The translations under genes were made by a program, and so were the position numbers. Positions 1 through 10,300 of a DNA stretch of 64,000 nt are shown here, piece by piece; positions within the stretch are counted from its first letter, which is position 1, and each line of letters opens with the position of its first letter. The notes under the pieces were generated by a model. That model was not told where the DNA came from, searched no databases, and saw nothing but the letters and a program-made list of their open reading frames with translations. This stretch comes from Spirometra erinaceieuropaei (taxonomy: Eukaryota; Platyhelminthes; Cestoda; Diphyllobothriidea; Diphyllobothriidae). Location of the stretch: assembly GCA_902702965.1 (NCBI GenBank), contig CACRXP010000376.1:532054-596053 (forward strand). Reading direction: 5' to 3'.

Positions 1-29
1 CCCGCGGCTCGACCTCGACAGGGCAACGG

Positions 30-300
30 GCTCGTGGCCCAGTGGTTAGAGGCGCGGACTTCTAACTAACAGGTCGCGAATTCGAGCCTCGGGTGTTCAC
101 ACTTCGGGGTTGGGTATGACTGGCTGACGACGGCTAATAAGCCAGGAATGACCATTCCAGTCTCCCTTGTCTTTGTCGGTAATGCCATTCTGCCTATATC
201 GTGCGCCGCTGTGCGGCTGCTGATTGGGCTCGAGAAAGAGCCCGTAAAGCACATCGGAACGAGTGTGTTCCGTAACAACGACCGGTGAGCGCCCCCTACC
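30..300 (+). mobile_element. tRNA-headed SINE-like repeat, copy A (hammerhead-like core)
   Basis: A tRNA-like head opens this copy. An A-box-like TGGCCCAGTGG lies at 35-45 and a B-box-like AATTCGAGCC at 79-88, so an internal Pol III promoter is likely. Downstream at 118-162 is a hammerhead-like core: stem I arms GACTGG and CCAGTC, CTGACGA at 124-130, and a GGCT/AGCC hairpin. The expected GAAA is GGAA in this copy (145-148), so it is probably inactive. Body and tail (to about 300, ending GAGCGCCCCCT) match copies near 29.0-29.8 kb. The Pol III role and element class are inferred from family resemblance. Confidence 0.65.
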
Positions 301-309
301 ACTTTTATC

Positions 310-861
310 CCAGTCGACAGCGTAATAGGAACGCTGTCCCGTCTCCCGTACAGTCGTAGATGCATAATGTACATGATACACGTGAGTCCCTAAGTTCAAA
401 CCCTTGACCGGAATACTTAATCCCCATGCCTCACACATACCATGAAGCCTTGTCCGTCGACCTGTCTGGGCTCAGGATAGTAGATGCTAAGCATCTCTTC
501 GATGGTTGGGGCCCCTGCGGTTGGTTGTGTGGGGTTGACTGCTTACGCACTTAGCATGTCAGCAAATCATACATTTCGTAGTGCTTTTGTCAAACGAGAA
601 ATTGGTGCCGTTTTGTGGTGGCTACGGGCAATCACTACCCTCGGTCCGAATTTTCTAATTACGTAATTTCCGCCTGTCTGTTTTCTGAAGTTTAAATTGT
701 CTCTGAAACTCTTAGGCCGCCCACATCGCTAACGCACCCTTCATTTAGTAGTCACCCATAACTACCTCGTTCCGTGTGATTAGCAAATATCCCATCACCC
801 CGTTCTCTTTTTTCGCTAACGGTCAAACGGTGTCTGCACTCCTTTTCTAACTGCCTCGTTT
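310..861. other. Unannotated intergenic stretch
   Basis: I see no convincing exon, RNA gene or recognisable element. Short open frames here look random. Confidence 0.5.
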
Positions 862-872
862 ATGCCTTCCAG

Positions 873-1345
873 CGCGCCTGAAGACTACCAGCCCACTAAG
901 CTAGTCATCCGGCAACGGCTGGGCGAAGCCGACCCCACACAGAGCCTCTTTGTGGACACCGTGCCCTATCGCCGGGTCTCTGACGTCTACGACTACCATA
1001 CGCACCGTCATCATCAGCCGCAGCAGCAGCAGCATCTTGTGTCCAAACTTTCACCGGGTGCTGCCGGTGACCTCGCCCTCCCTGCCTCGGTACGACATAT
1101 TCGCATGTCAGATCCTACCAGCGGAACTGGTACTGGTGATACCTGTGCCCCTCGCTTCTTCAACGTCTGCCCTCCGCGTCCTCTACCCGGAGACCGAGAG
1201 ACAGAAGAAGATGGGGACGAGGAAGAGGCTCATAGCACCTCCTCCACCGCCTACTCGAGGTTCCACAACCCGGTGGGTGATCTTCACCATGGTGACTATA
1301 CTTCGGCGCGAATGGCCTCCTCTACTGCCTCGCCCTCCTCCATGG
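873..1345 (+). CDS. Candidate exon of an uncharacterised low-complexity protein, possibly upstream part of the SAM-domain gene
   Basis: An open frame runs through about 160 codons with protein-like bias: a Gln/His run (about residues 50-60), an acidic Glu/Asp stretch (about residue 115) and Ser/Thr/Ala-rich ends. An ATG lies at 862, but CTAAC at 847-851 followed by a pyrimidine-rich stretch and CAG at 870-872 looks like a 3' splice site, so the true exon may begin at 873. It ends at a usable donor, G|GTTAGT (1345/1346). That leaves one base of a codon, which is the phase needed to join the SAM exon at 5181. The join would span a 3.8 kb intron and is inference. I recognise no domain. It could also be a chance frame. 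Confidence 0.4.
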
Positions 1346-1499
1346 GTTAGTTCAGCACTTAAAAATATCATCAGCCAGATGGTTTGCATACAAATCGAAA
1401 ATATCGCCATTCACTGTGCTGTCATTGTCGATCGCTTCCCTTGTGTGCTTGCGAATATGGTAGGTGAAAAGTGGCTGCTATCCATGCCTTTTTATTAGG

Positions 1500-1985
1500 A
1501 AGGTGAAGTTCTTTGGGAAACAGCAAAATTTTATTGTGCATTTTCGAGACTGGTTCCCCAGCTCGTCTTCAGACAACGGGTGTGCAAAAACAATTAACTT
1601 TTAGACTGAGTCTGGCAAAAGGAGTCCATGATTGGCTAAGGTCATCTTCTCGGGATTAGTTGGGTCAGTTTGAATCTGTCCTTAACGATTTTGTATGTGA
1701 CATCTAAATCGATATGCCGGTTGATGCATGCCTCGTCTGAGTGCATCGCCTCCAGGAATTCACGGCCTTTCCTTGTTTGGCAGGCGCCAACAATGCGAGT
1801 GTTTTCCCATGCGAATTTATGCCCAGTGTCTAGTGTGTGCATGGCCACCTGGGATAGATGGTCGCGTCTCTTCACCGCTAACTGATGCTCATGTATACGG
1901 GTTGAGACAGATTTCCCAGTTTGGCCACAATAAACGGCATCACAACTAGAACATGGAATTTTGTAGACGACACCTTTTCTTGAGA
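1500..1985 (-). pseudogene. Penelope-like element remnant: GIY-YIG endonuclease C-terminus
   Basis: Read on the minus strand from about 1985, this is the C-terminal endonuclease of a Penelope-like retroelement. A GVVYKIPCSSC start is followed by YCGQTGKS and RIHEH, then a conserved tail with HTLDTGHKF and a GREFLEAMHSDE-like block ending at a stop near 1642. The arrangement matches the endonuclease of the larger PLE at 26.4-26.7 kb, but the sequence is clearly different, so it is a separate family or an old copy. The reverse transcriptase part is missing (5' truncation). The 3' side (1500-1640) holds an AATAAA and a CTGAAGA...GAAA hairpin that recalls a hammerhead core. Confidence 0.75.
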
Positions 1986-1989
1986 TGCC

Positions 1990-4900
1990 TGTTTTTCAAT
2001 TTATATGCCTATTTATGTCGGCAGGAGAAACACCGCCCTGGGGAACGAACTCGATTCCTCAGCTCTGCTTGCTTATCGTTTCGTTACAAGTCAGGGAGTT
2101 TCGCGTTATAGTTTAGTTCAGGAAAGCCCAGCCCAATTCTATGGAATAATAGTTTTCAGTCTTCGGAGTGCCCGAAGTTCGTGCCGATTTCAGTAAAATT
2201 TTTGAACTAATTCCTCTATAAGCTACTTTATTTAGGGAAAAAGGCTTTTTCCCCTCAGCTCCCTATTCTTATCCCAAAAAGCAAAATACTCCAGTTTTAC
2301 TCGGAGCAGTTTTCACTTTCCAGTCGCGCCGATTTCGGTCAAATTTTTGGACGAGTGCCCCCTCTATGCTTGTAATCTGCAGCGGACTGTCGACTGTATT
2401 TTCGACACAAATGTGGTTAATTTTGTCCTACTGTGATGTCTGCCATGCAGCACCTGCCTTCTGTCAAAGCTTTTAACCGATACAGATCGCTCGGCTTGCA
2501 AAAAAATCACTAGCGCAGCCCACTGGCTTGTGAGACATTGAGATAAGCAGACCCGGCATCACCGCGCATTGACCTGGTGTCAGCCCTAGGTGCATGCAAT
2601 CCTAAGTTTGTGGATATAAAAGCCGGAGAGTACAAGCGGTGATTGGTAATGACCACAGTGTGGGGTATAATTGCTAGTAGACACGTCAGCTCAGTTTTTG
2701 TATCGAAAGGCCGGAACCAGACAGGTTCGCCCTTGACCAGACAGCCGGAAAATGTTTTCTTTACTACTACGAAATTTAATGGCAGACTTACCAACTCACA
2801 CTGAGTGCTCTACCTCTGATCCATCCCAACCATGCTGGACGGCGATGCTCATCAATATCCCCTTCGTCCGGGCTCGCACAGCGAGTCCAATTGTAGTCTG
2901 ACTATTTCACCGGGCTTGTAAGGCAAAGCTCTCTTACAAAGAACAGAATTGTCTACTCTCTGGACAACCGCTTCCACCGTTGGCAGTTTGTGCTGGTGTC
3001 GGAATGTGAGCACCGGTCTCGTCATGCCCGACAGGGTCGCGTTTCTGCATCCATTTAAATAGGAGTCCAGCGGCTCAACCCAGCAGGCACCGCTGGACGA
3101 CTAGATGCGCACTGATGAGGACACGTCACGGACGAATGCCCACGCCCTTCGTCTTAACTAAAGCTGAGTCGGGGAGCAAATTAGCAGTAATATATCCGTT
3201 TGTCCACATCCTCGATTGATGGACATTTTTCGGTAAGGAGCCCCAAGTAACTACGGCTTACAAAAGATGCCTACTATATGTGTTTAAGTAGGTCGTGTTT
3301 TTTCGCAACCGAAAAAGTTCTTTTTATCCCTATTTATTGATTATTTCGTTACTTATTCTTAATTTTAGGCTTAATTCCACAACTGAAAATGTGTTGCACA
3401 GTGGTCGCATAAATATTAAACCATTTCACAAAGGGTTAACGTGGTACTGGTTCCGTTCCTGAGCAGCGTATTAGTCGAAAACTAACCGCCCAAAACACGT
3501 TCGTGGAACCTGAACTGCCCGAGACATGGTCAGCCATTTCGAAACAACTGGAATATTTGGTACATGTCCAAAAGTGTTTGGTGTGCCTGTTGGCGTTGTT
3601 GGTTCGTCTCAAAGCACAAGATTACACATTATTAAACGTCAAGATTCTCAAAGCAAAAGGCTTTCCTTTTCACGAAAATAACGGTTTCATTCATGTCATG
3701 CTTCACCTGATTACGAAGACTGAGAATTCCATTTTAAAGTTGGCGAGGGTGGCCTTCAGTAAATCTCTCTCGTTTTAATAGTGTCCTCCGCCAGTGGGAC
3801 ACGCACGTACGTTTATGTGGTCTGTGTTAGTTATTAGCATAAGAAATTGTCCAGGTAAAAAGAACGGTCGGTTTCTATCCAAAATGCACACCTCGCTGAC
3901 AGAATAGCTTAGAAACGTAATCCGTATGAGGAAAAGGCTTTTTGCAGAACTCTTCGGGTTATTAGGCAAAATGCACAACATCCGAAGCAATCTGGACGCA
4001 CTTGCCTACACCAGTGTAGTTGTTGTCTATGTCCCGACGGTCACTGTGAGCGACGAAAACAAAATTCAATGACCACCGTCAAGGAGCTCTGTCCTCCCGC
4101 ATTCGATGATTTCAAAATGCGTCCGGTCACCCAATCAGAGATCGTTGCCTTAACGAAGTGGCAATATTGATGGGCATGGAACATCATAACATCTTATGGA
4201 ACATCATCTCAAATTCATGCATGCTTCGGGGCACTCTGGCTTTTGAGGGGGAATCTTTCCGCCGCCTGTGTCTACCTCCTTCCTAAATGGAACATCTTAT
4301 TCTGTCACTGATGTCTAATGCTCGTGTAAAAGGTAGGACATGGCTATAAGCATCTTCTCTCCCCGTACTACAGGTGGTCTTATGCTAAATTTCAGGGGGT
4401 TAGCGTTAGGATTAAAGTTGGGACAGAGAAAATAGAGATACCACTCCGGAAATTTAGCTAAAGGCCACCGGGTAATACCGGAATACATATTCCCGCGTCC
4501 GATCGTGTAAACTCAATTATCTGTCCCTGAAAGGATTTATAAAAGGTGTGATTTGTTATAGTAAACTTTCACGGCTGTACCGTATTGTTAGGATCGATTC
4601 AATATGCCCCTAGAGAGTAGAATGAGGACGGCCGAGATACTACTTTCAGCACTAATTCTTTCGAACTTATAAGAGCACAGATCGTTTATCAACTGACATG
4701 AGCTATCGAACTTTTAAATACTAAGGTGTTTCTTATCCTCAAACGTTATCTGTTCAGAATATGCAACGTCCTACGAAACGACTTGGGGGAATTGTCATTC
4801 TTCATCTTCGGTTTATTTTGAGAAAAAAAATTTGATTCTCCACGCATGTGTCGACCGGAATTGCGTAAGATGTAACTACTACTTTCACGCAAGATGGACG

Positions 4901-5180
4901 CAGCTTGCCGGGATCTTTGCCTCGCTATCTGCTGTCGGCTATCCGAGAGATATCCGACCGTCCCATGAACCAGTTCTCAAGAAAGAGGTTTTATAGTTGC
5001 ATGTTTAATGACGTAGTTGTAGTTTCCTGACTTTTGGTCCTCACGGCTTTCTGTAAAAACCCCTTCTCTATAAGATTTTTTAAAATTACTTTTCCATGCC
5101 TAGAGTCACTAGATTAGATCGATCAAAGTCTACCTCCATCATTCCTACACTGTATCTGCCGGCGTGTTTATGCATTATAG
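1990..5180. other. Long unannotated stretch, possible intron of the SAM-domain gene
   Basis: No exon or element is recognised here. AT-rich, apparently unique sequence dominates, and open frames such as the one at 3503-3778 show no motif. If the exon at 873-1345 belongs to the SAM gene, most of this is its intron. Confidence 0.45.
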
Positions 5181-5296
5181 ATCTTGGTCCTTGTCCATTG
5201 CCGAACCCTGAGGCCTGGACTACTGACGAGGTCTACAACTATCTCATCACCAAAGACCCTTCCCTCTCTGATGTGGCCGCAACCTTCAGATTCCAT
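5181..5296 (+). CDS. SAM-domain Polycomb-type protein (Scm/Ph class), penultimate exon
   Basis: This exon encodes the first half of a sterile alpha motif: a Pro-rich lead-in, then AWTTDEVYNYL and a loop-helix ending VAATFRFH. Such SAM domains polymerise Polycomb-group proteins on chromatin. The 5' edge is TTATAG|ATC at 5180/5181 (codon phase 1). The 3' edge is CCAT|GTAGGT at 5296/5297, a good donor, in phase 0. The second half of the domain is at 6071-6196. Length and residues fit the Scm-like class better than SAM domains of kinases or ETS factors. Upstream MBT-repeat exons, expected in Scm proteins, are not seen in this window. Confidence 0.75.
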
Positions 5297-6070
5297 GTAG
5301 GTCTATTTGACGATTGTTGGCGAGGCCAACTTCAGGCCTCGTTTATATGGATTGTGAAATGATTTACGCTCCCGCTTTCAAGTCTCTAAGATTAACAAGA
5401 AACCCTACTCAATGGATTAAATTTCGGCAGCCGTTTTTACCCTGTCAAACCACAGCTTCTCCAGTTTACGTAGGTTTAGGCCCCTGGACCTGCGCAGGCC
5501 CCACGCCACCTTCGTTTTGTACTTAATTATGGCTACTCTATCATCATAAGTAGGCATATTAATTTATTCTGGTAAACGAAAGTCTATGCTCCAGGACGAC
5601 GATCCAGGGGGGGGGGTGGAATGGGTAGGGTACATGTATTAACTGTCCGTTGGTTGTGAGGTTGACTATAAACACGAAGTATATCTCGCCGGTGAACGAT
5701 TTGGCTAGCCATCAAGCCAAGAGGCCACCGCACGGGCTCAGCTAGCCCACGCTGACGTGCTGGCAGCCCCACCCAACCAGGTCATGGCTTACGCCGTCGC
5801 ACCAAATAAGCGGACTCAACTCGATCAATAACGAGGCCGGCTAGCTCGGATTTTATTGCGTTATACAGTTCAGTTCGTCTCCTCTAGTGTTACCTCAATT
5901 TTTCGAGCCGTCGGACGCTTTGTGCATTTACGCGGGCCTTAACTTCTAAGCTGAGATCATTCCTAAGACTGGCTTTGTCCATTGTAGACACGACAAGGGT
6001 CTAACTGGCATATTTTTATCATGTCTTCCAGTGTGGCATTTCTTCCCCCATTACCCCTCTACCATTTCAG

Positions 6071-6196
6071 GAGATCGATGGCCAGGCACTCCTGCTCCTC
6101 AGCATGGACTCCCTGCGGTCATTTATGAAATTGAAGCTGGGACCGTCCCTGAAACTGGACAACCTAATCAGTCGTTTGAAAAGTGGCCGACTTTAG
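6071..6196 (+). CDS. SAM-domain Polycomb-type protein (Scm/Ph class), last exon
   Basis: After the acceptor CATTTCAG at 6063-6070 the frame continues the SAM fold with EIDGQALLLL and MKLKLGPSLKL, the signature core of Scm/Ph/L3MBT/SFMBT SAM domains. It ends with a C-terminal helix and TAG at 6194-6196, so the SAM domain is the C-terminus, as in Scm and Ph. Spliced to 5181-5296 across a 774-nt intron the frame is continuous and the domain complete. The role (Polycomb-group chromatin repression through SAM polymers) is inferred from the family. The LKLGP and final LKSGRL-like helix lean towards Scm rather than Ph. Confidence 0.8.
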   Translation, partial: EIDGQALLLLSMDSLRSFMKLKLGPSLKLDNLISRLKSGRL

Positions 6197-6665
6197 CTCG
6201 GACGCTGCACAGGCCCACGCTGTTGGTCCCTTTCGGGACCCCTCCTCTCTGTCGCCGTCTTAGCCATGGTATTGCTTCCAACCTCTCCAAAGATCTTCAA
6301 CCTTCAAGCACCAGATTCATAAGCCAAGCCGAACCGATTTGACCATTACATTTTCCCTCTTTTTATCCACTTTTGTGTTGGTGCGGCTAGTGCACATGTT
6401 TGCCTGTGTCAATGCCTGGCTCCAATTGAGCCTCCTGTATCAGAACCCATGGGTCTCTCACCTGCCCTCCACGTTTTAACCAACTGTTTGCGGTTTTTCT
6501 CTGTCGCTTCCAATGTAGTCAGATCCGCATTAATGCCAATCATTTAAACTGTAACTTTCGATCATTGCTACCATCAGATTATGTGACTTTTGATTATTGT
6601 ACTTTTAAATGTATTATAATTGTCCTTTTCTCAGGGAAATAAATCAAGATTTTAGATCTCTATGT
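6197..6665 (+). promoter_or_regulatory. 3' UTR and poly(A) signal of the SAM-domain gene
   Basis: Non-coding, pyrimidine-rich sequence follows the stop. A canonical AATAAA lies at 6638-6643, about 440 nt downstream, so the transcript probably ends near 6660. Confidence 0.5.
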
Positions 6666-8280
6666 GTCTACACTTCTGTCCCATAAAAGTAAACTTCGCA
6701 TGTTATTAAGAAGTCATCGACATACAGCCGGAAACTTCAGCCAGTACTCGAAGGCAGATGTGTGATTTCAAGCCCCTGCTGGGCATTAAGATGGCCCCTA
6801 ACGACTCTCGGCCAATGGGATTTCGCGTTGGAAAACAGACATCACGGTAACATCTGCACGACGGTAGACCGTACTCCCCTTTTTTGCTGGCATGCTGAGC
6901 GCGGGAACATACCCCTCGCCTTCTGTGGCAAGCATATTTAGTAACGGGGCGCCCCTTTGGTCTGGACGATTTATGCCGCCGAGAAACCATTCGGCAAGCT
7001 CAATTTTTGGCCAACAAACCGGTCTGCTACCTCCTCAGACTGTTAGGTCTTGCATCGAAACCTAGTCTCCGGTGCTATCTGGAAGCACGGTTGGGACGCA
7101 CAGTCAATCACTGTGCCTTCCCAGTCGTTCTCATTAGATCAAGTCTCGTACAGTTAAGGTCCTGGCCTTTGCTTTGTGGCTCGCACTATGTCCTGTCTAC
7201 GTTAGCGTCCTGCTTGCAAAGGTGAGCGATACCAGGTTACGCATACTGTCATTAGGGGTAAACGTACATGGGTGTCAGAAACGTCACGCAGGAAGGGTGG
7301 TCCTCGGTGTGGACGGTTGGGCCTTGAACTTCGTTTGAATTATAACTGAGGAGGCTTTCATAAAACCCTCACTATTCTCCCCGTGTCCATTTGGCTACAG
7401 CGACAAGGTGGCTGAAGACCAGATTGTCCGCAGTTATGTTCATCCAGTGCCCTGTTCATCAGCCCCTATCAATGGCGGTTGCTGCCAGATGTTGACGATA
7501 CCTGCACCGCACTTTGTTTGTGTACTCGAAATACCTGGGATTGTTCTCGTGTATCTCGCCATTTTCTCGTCGACGTGGTCACTGAGCGAGATTTAGGTGC
7601 TTCTTTTCATGCAAACTTCCTCATCGGGTGGGGCGCGGGCCTAGGATATTTTCATGCATGTGGGTCGATGTTAGGAGTAGCCAAATTGGAGTAAGCGCTG
7701 TCTTGGTGTTTTTTACGCTGAATAAAGGCGGTTGGCCCACAGCGTCTTCGATATATTCTAGGGAAACGATTGCAAAATTAAGTGTAATATTGCCAAAAAT
7801 GGGGCGGTGACTCGTTAATCAGAAAGTCGGTACGTCATTGGTTAAAGAATTTGGAGGTGAAGGTTCATCATATGTATGAAGAGCAATTTCGACAGACATA
7901 AGAAGTTACTCCATGTTGACGCCGATCAGTTCAAAAAGGTATTGGGAAGACAGGTCCAGTCGACCGCAAAACCATACTGCCACTGGACTCGCCTCAGATC
8001 ACCCGAGCAACAAGGTTCATTACCACTACTTTTCGAGACATCGTCCATGTTCGCTCATCGGGTGAGAGCATCCGTTCCAGGCACCGATTTACAGTACTAT
8101 CGGACACTTCCAACCCTAATTTAAAGTAGCGGTAAGATCGCTGTTGGTAGCCAAACATTATACGGTGATACTGTCGACGTACGTACTTGTTATCAGTAGG
8201 TGTGCTTCCCTTCTCGAGGGAACTTGTTATCAGTAGGCGTACTCTTACTGAGTTAGGCAGGTCGCCCGTTTCGGTCAGGC
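6666..8280. other. Unannotated intergenic stretch
   Basis: No gene or known element is recognised. A short direct repeat (CTTGTTATCAGTAGG) occurs twice at about 8187 and 8224, just before the TTAGGG-like array. Confidence 0.5.
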
Positions 8281-8282
8281 TG

Positions 8283-8515
8283 TTGGGTCTAGTGAGGGTT
8301 AGGCGTAGGTTAAGTTTTAGGATTAGGGTTTGCGTTTTAGGGTCAGGTTTCAGGGTTAGGGTTTAGGTTCCCGTTAGGGTTTCGGTTAGGGTTATGGCTA
8401 GGTTTTGGGTTAGCGTTGGATTTTGCTTACGTGTCGGTTTTGAGGCCTAGAGTTAGGCTTTACGGCTGCGGTCAAGTTTGGATTTGAGGGTTAGGCGTAG
8501 GGTTTAATTTACTGC
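8283..8515 (+). repeat. Degenerate TTAGGG-like (interstitial telomere-type) array
   Basis: About 230 bp are dominated by variants of GGGTTAGGGTTAGG, such as AGGGTTAGGGTTTAGG and CGGTTAGGGTTATGG, separated by near-miss units. The unit resembles the metazoan (TTAGGG)n telomere repeat. Degeneracy indicates an old interstitial block or a telomere-like minisatellite, not an active chromosome end. G-rich strand is plus. Confidence 0.75.
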
Positions 8516-8859
8516 AATTATTCCACCTACTTCAAACTTCCCAGCACTTTCCCTGGTAACTTTACTATTACCCAGAATCTCCAGCATTCCTCTATCAGCC
8601 CTTCCATTTACCCCACGCATATAAATCCCTTTCCCACTTTTCCCGTACGACAGGGACCTGGCTGTCCGCCTCCCCATTCCTGGCTACCAACTGCGATCTA
8701 ACCTAAGTAGCTACTACGTATGTATTGCTGCGTACCCGTGGAAAGGTAGGGAAGAGGGAAATGCGCCTTACTTGAAGGTTTCATTCCAAAATTTTACGCA
8801 AATACCTCCATCATTCACGTAGCCAGAATACAAATTACTTGAGGATTAGAGGGTTAGTG
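8516..8859. other. Unannotated intergenic stretch
   Basis: Nothing recognised; mixed, pyrimidine-rich sequence. Confidence 0.4.
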
Positions 8860-10300
8860 GGTTTGCATTAACCTTTCAACTATCAGAACAGTTCGAGTCT
8901 CAGTCTCTGTATTTCGGTCTCTTTACACGTTAAGTATCGTATCAGAGATGGGAATACTGAACGCTGGTGCGGCAATAAATATACCGGAAGCCACGGCGCA
9001 TGAGGCGGATAGACTTCACAGCCACTAATTCCGGGTGAAGAGGAAGCACAACACCATCCAGAATCGATTAGCAAATTGCTTGACCGTTGCGACGTGTATT
9101 GGCATTAAGATCTCGGGTAAGAGGATATGAGAAACGCCAGTAGCAGAAGAGTGCATCCAGAAACCCATTTTAAAATGAGCATATCTTTCTCAAGGAAGCA
9201 ACAGAAATAACCAAAGAACAATAGAGAATGTAAGAATGCAAGCACCTATAAAGTTCCAAATTAGGGGTCGAGAAGTGTAACAGGAGCGTAAACGACGAAT
9301 GTGATGTAGGAATTTGCTAATTTTAGTAAAAATGCTTTCAATATGAGGGCGGAAGGGGGATTTGCGGACAGAGTAATGCCGAGGTACCGGAAAGGTGATA
9401 ATTCATTCGGAATGGTATCAAAAGATCCAGGAGTGGGAGAGTGGACAGATTTCTGATCGGTAAGCAGACGACCATTTTTCAACGACCATGCAAAGACACG
9501 ATCCAAGCCACCCTTCAAAATCCGGAGATGAGTGGCCAACATGGCTCACATATAGGCAGTCACTTGGCGATATCAGGTCATCAGTATAAAGTGAGAAGAG
9601 GTGGGGGATAAGATGGGACCTCGAAGGACTCCGCAGATATTACGAAGAACAGTTGACATCCCCTTGCAGGGTGGGACGAATTGAGTGCGGAAGACAAAAG
9701 TAATCTCTGCGCTAAAAAACAATTCAGTTAGGAGAACCGCACTCGGATGTCTTGCTGAAGAGATGGCGCAGGACTGTGTGGAAGGCAGACAAGTAGTCGG
9801 AAACTGCGAGTGCATACGCACGGCAACCCTTGTCCAGCTCTTCCAGAACGGATTAAACCACGAACGACGGCATCCAAGGTACTACGCCCGGCCTTATATG
9901 TAAACTGAAAAAGATCGGAGCAATTGCAGGAGAATGGAATAATGGTACCTAAGGCAACTCTTCCAGCGAGCTTCATAAATGTGGAGAAGCTTGCAAATGG
10001 ACGGAAGGATTTAGGACCAAGATTAGTATAATTCTTAGGGATGGGAATGATTCTTACTCTATGCCAAACGTCAGGCATCTTCGACTCCCCGAGGGACATG
10101 TTAATAAGCTATGTTAAAGCAGGTGCTATCTGGGACAGGCAGGACTTAAGGAGAGATGGTGAGACAACATCCGGTCCGGCAGCTGTTGATCCACGACTCA
10201 TTTGAGGATGTTTTTCCACCGTAATCACAGGCACAGGACAGAAGACACATAATGAAGGCGAATTACTGTTTTAGGGAAGATTGGAGTCATTGGGTGTAAG
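8860..10300 (-). pseudogene. Decayed LINE (CR1/jockey-like) reverse transcriptase
   Basis: Minus-strand frames, broken by shifts and stops, carry reverse transcriptase landmarks in the right order. These are a block ending SKMPDVWHRVRIIPIPKN with the following FRPFA (about 10090-10000), a YKAGRSTLDAVV block (about 9900), a GVLRGPILSP segment followed by DDL (about 9600), and YLGITLSANPPS (about 9370), then a thumb-like region. The order matches non-LTR reverse transcriptases of the CR1/jockey type. No endonuclease domain is seen upstream, so the copy is 5'-truncated. Ends are approximate. Confidence 0.6.

Noticed and set aside
3503..3778. A 91-codon frame as an MBT-repeat exon of the SAM gene
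   Set aside because: No MBT signature residues and no convincing splice sites.
7007..8124. Several frames of 60-80 codons as a multi-exon gene
   Set aside because: They overlap in different frames, have no shared motif and show no consistent splice sites.
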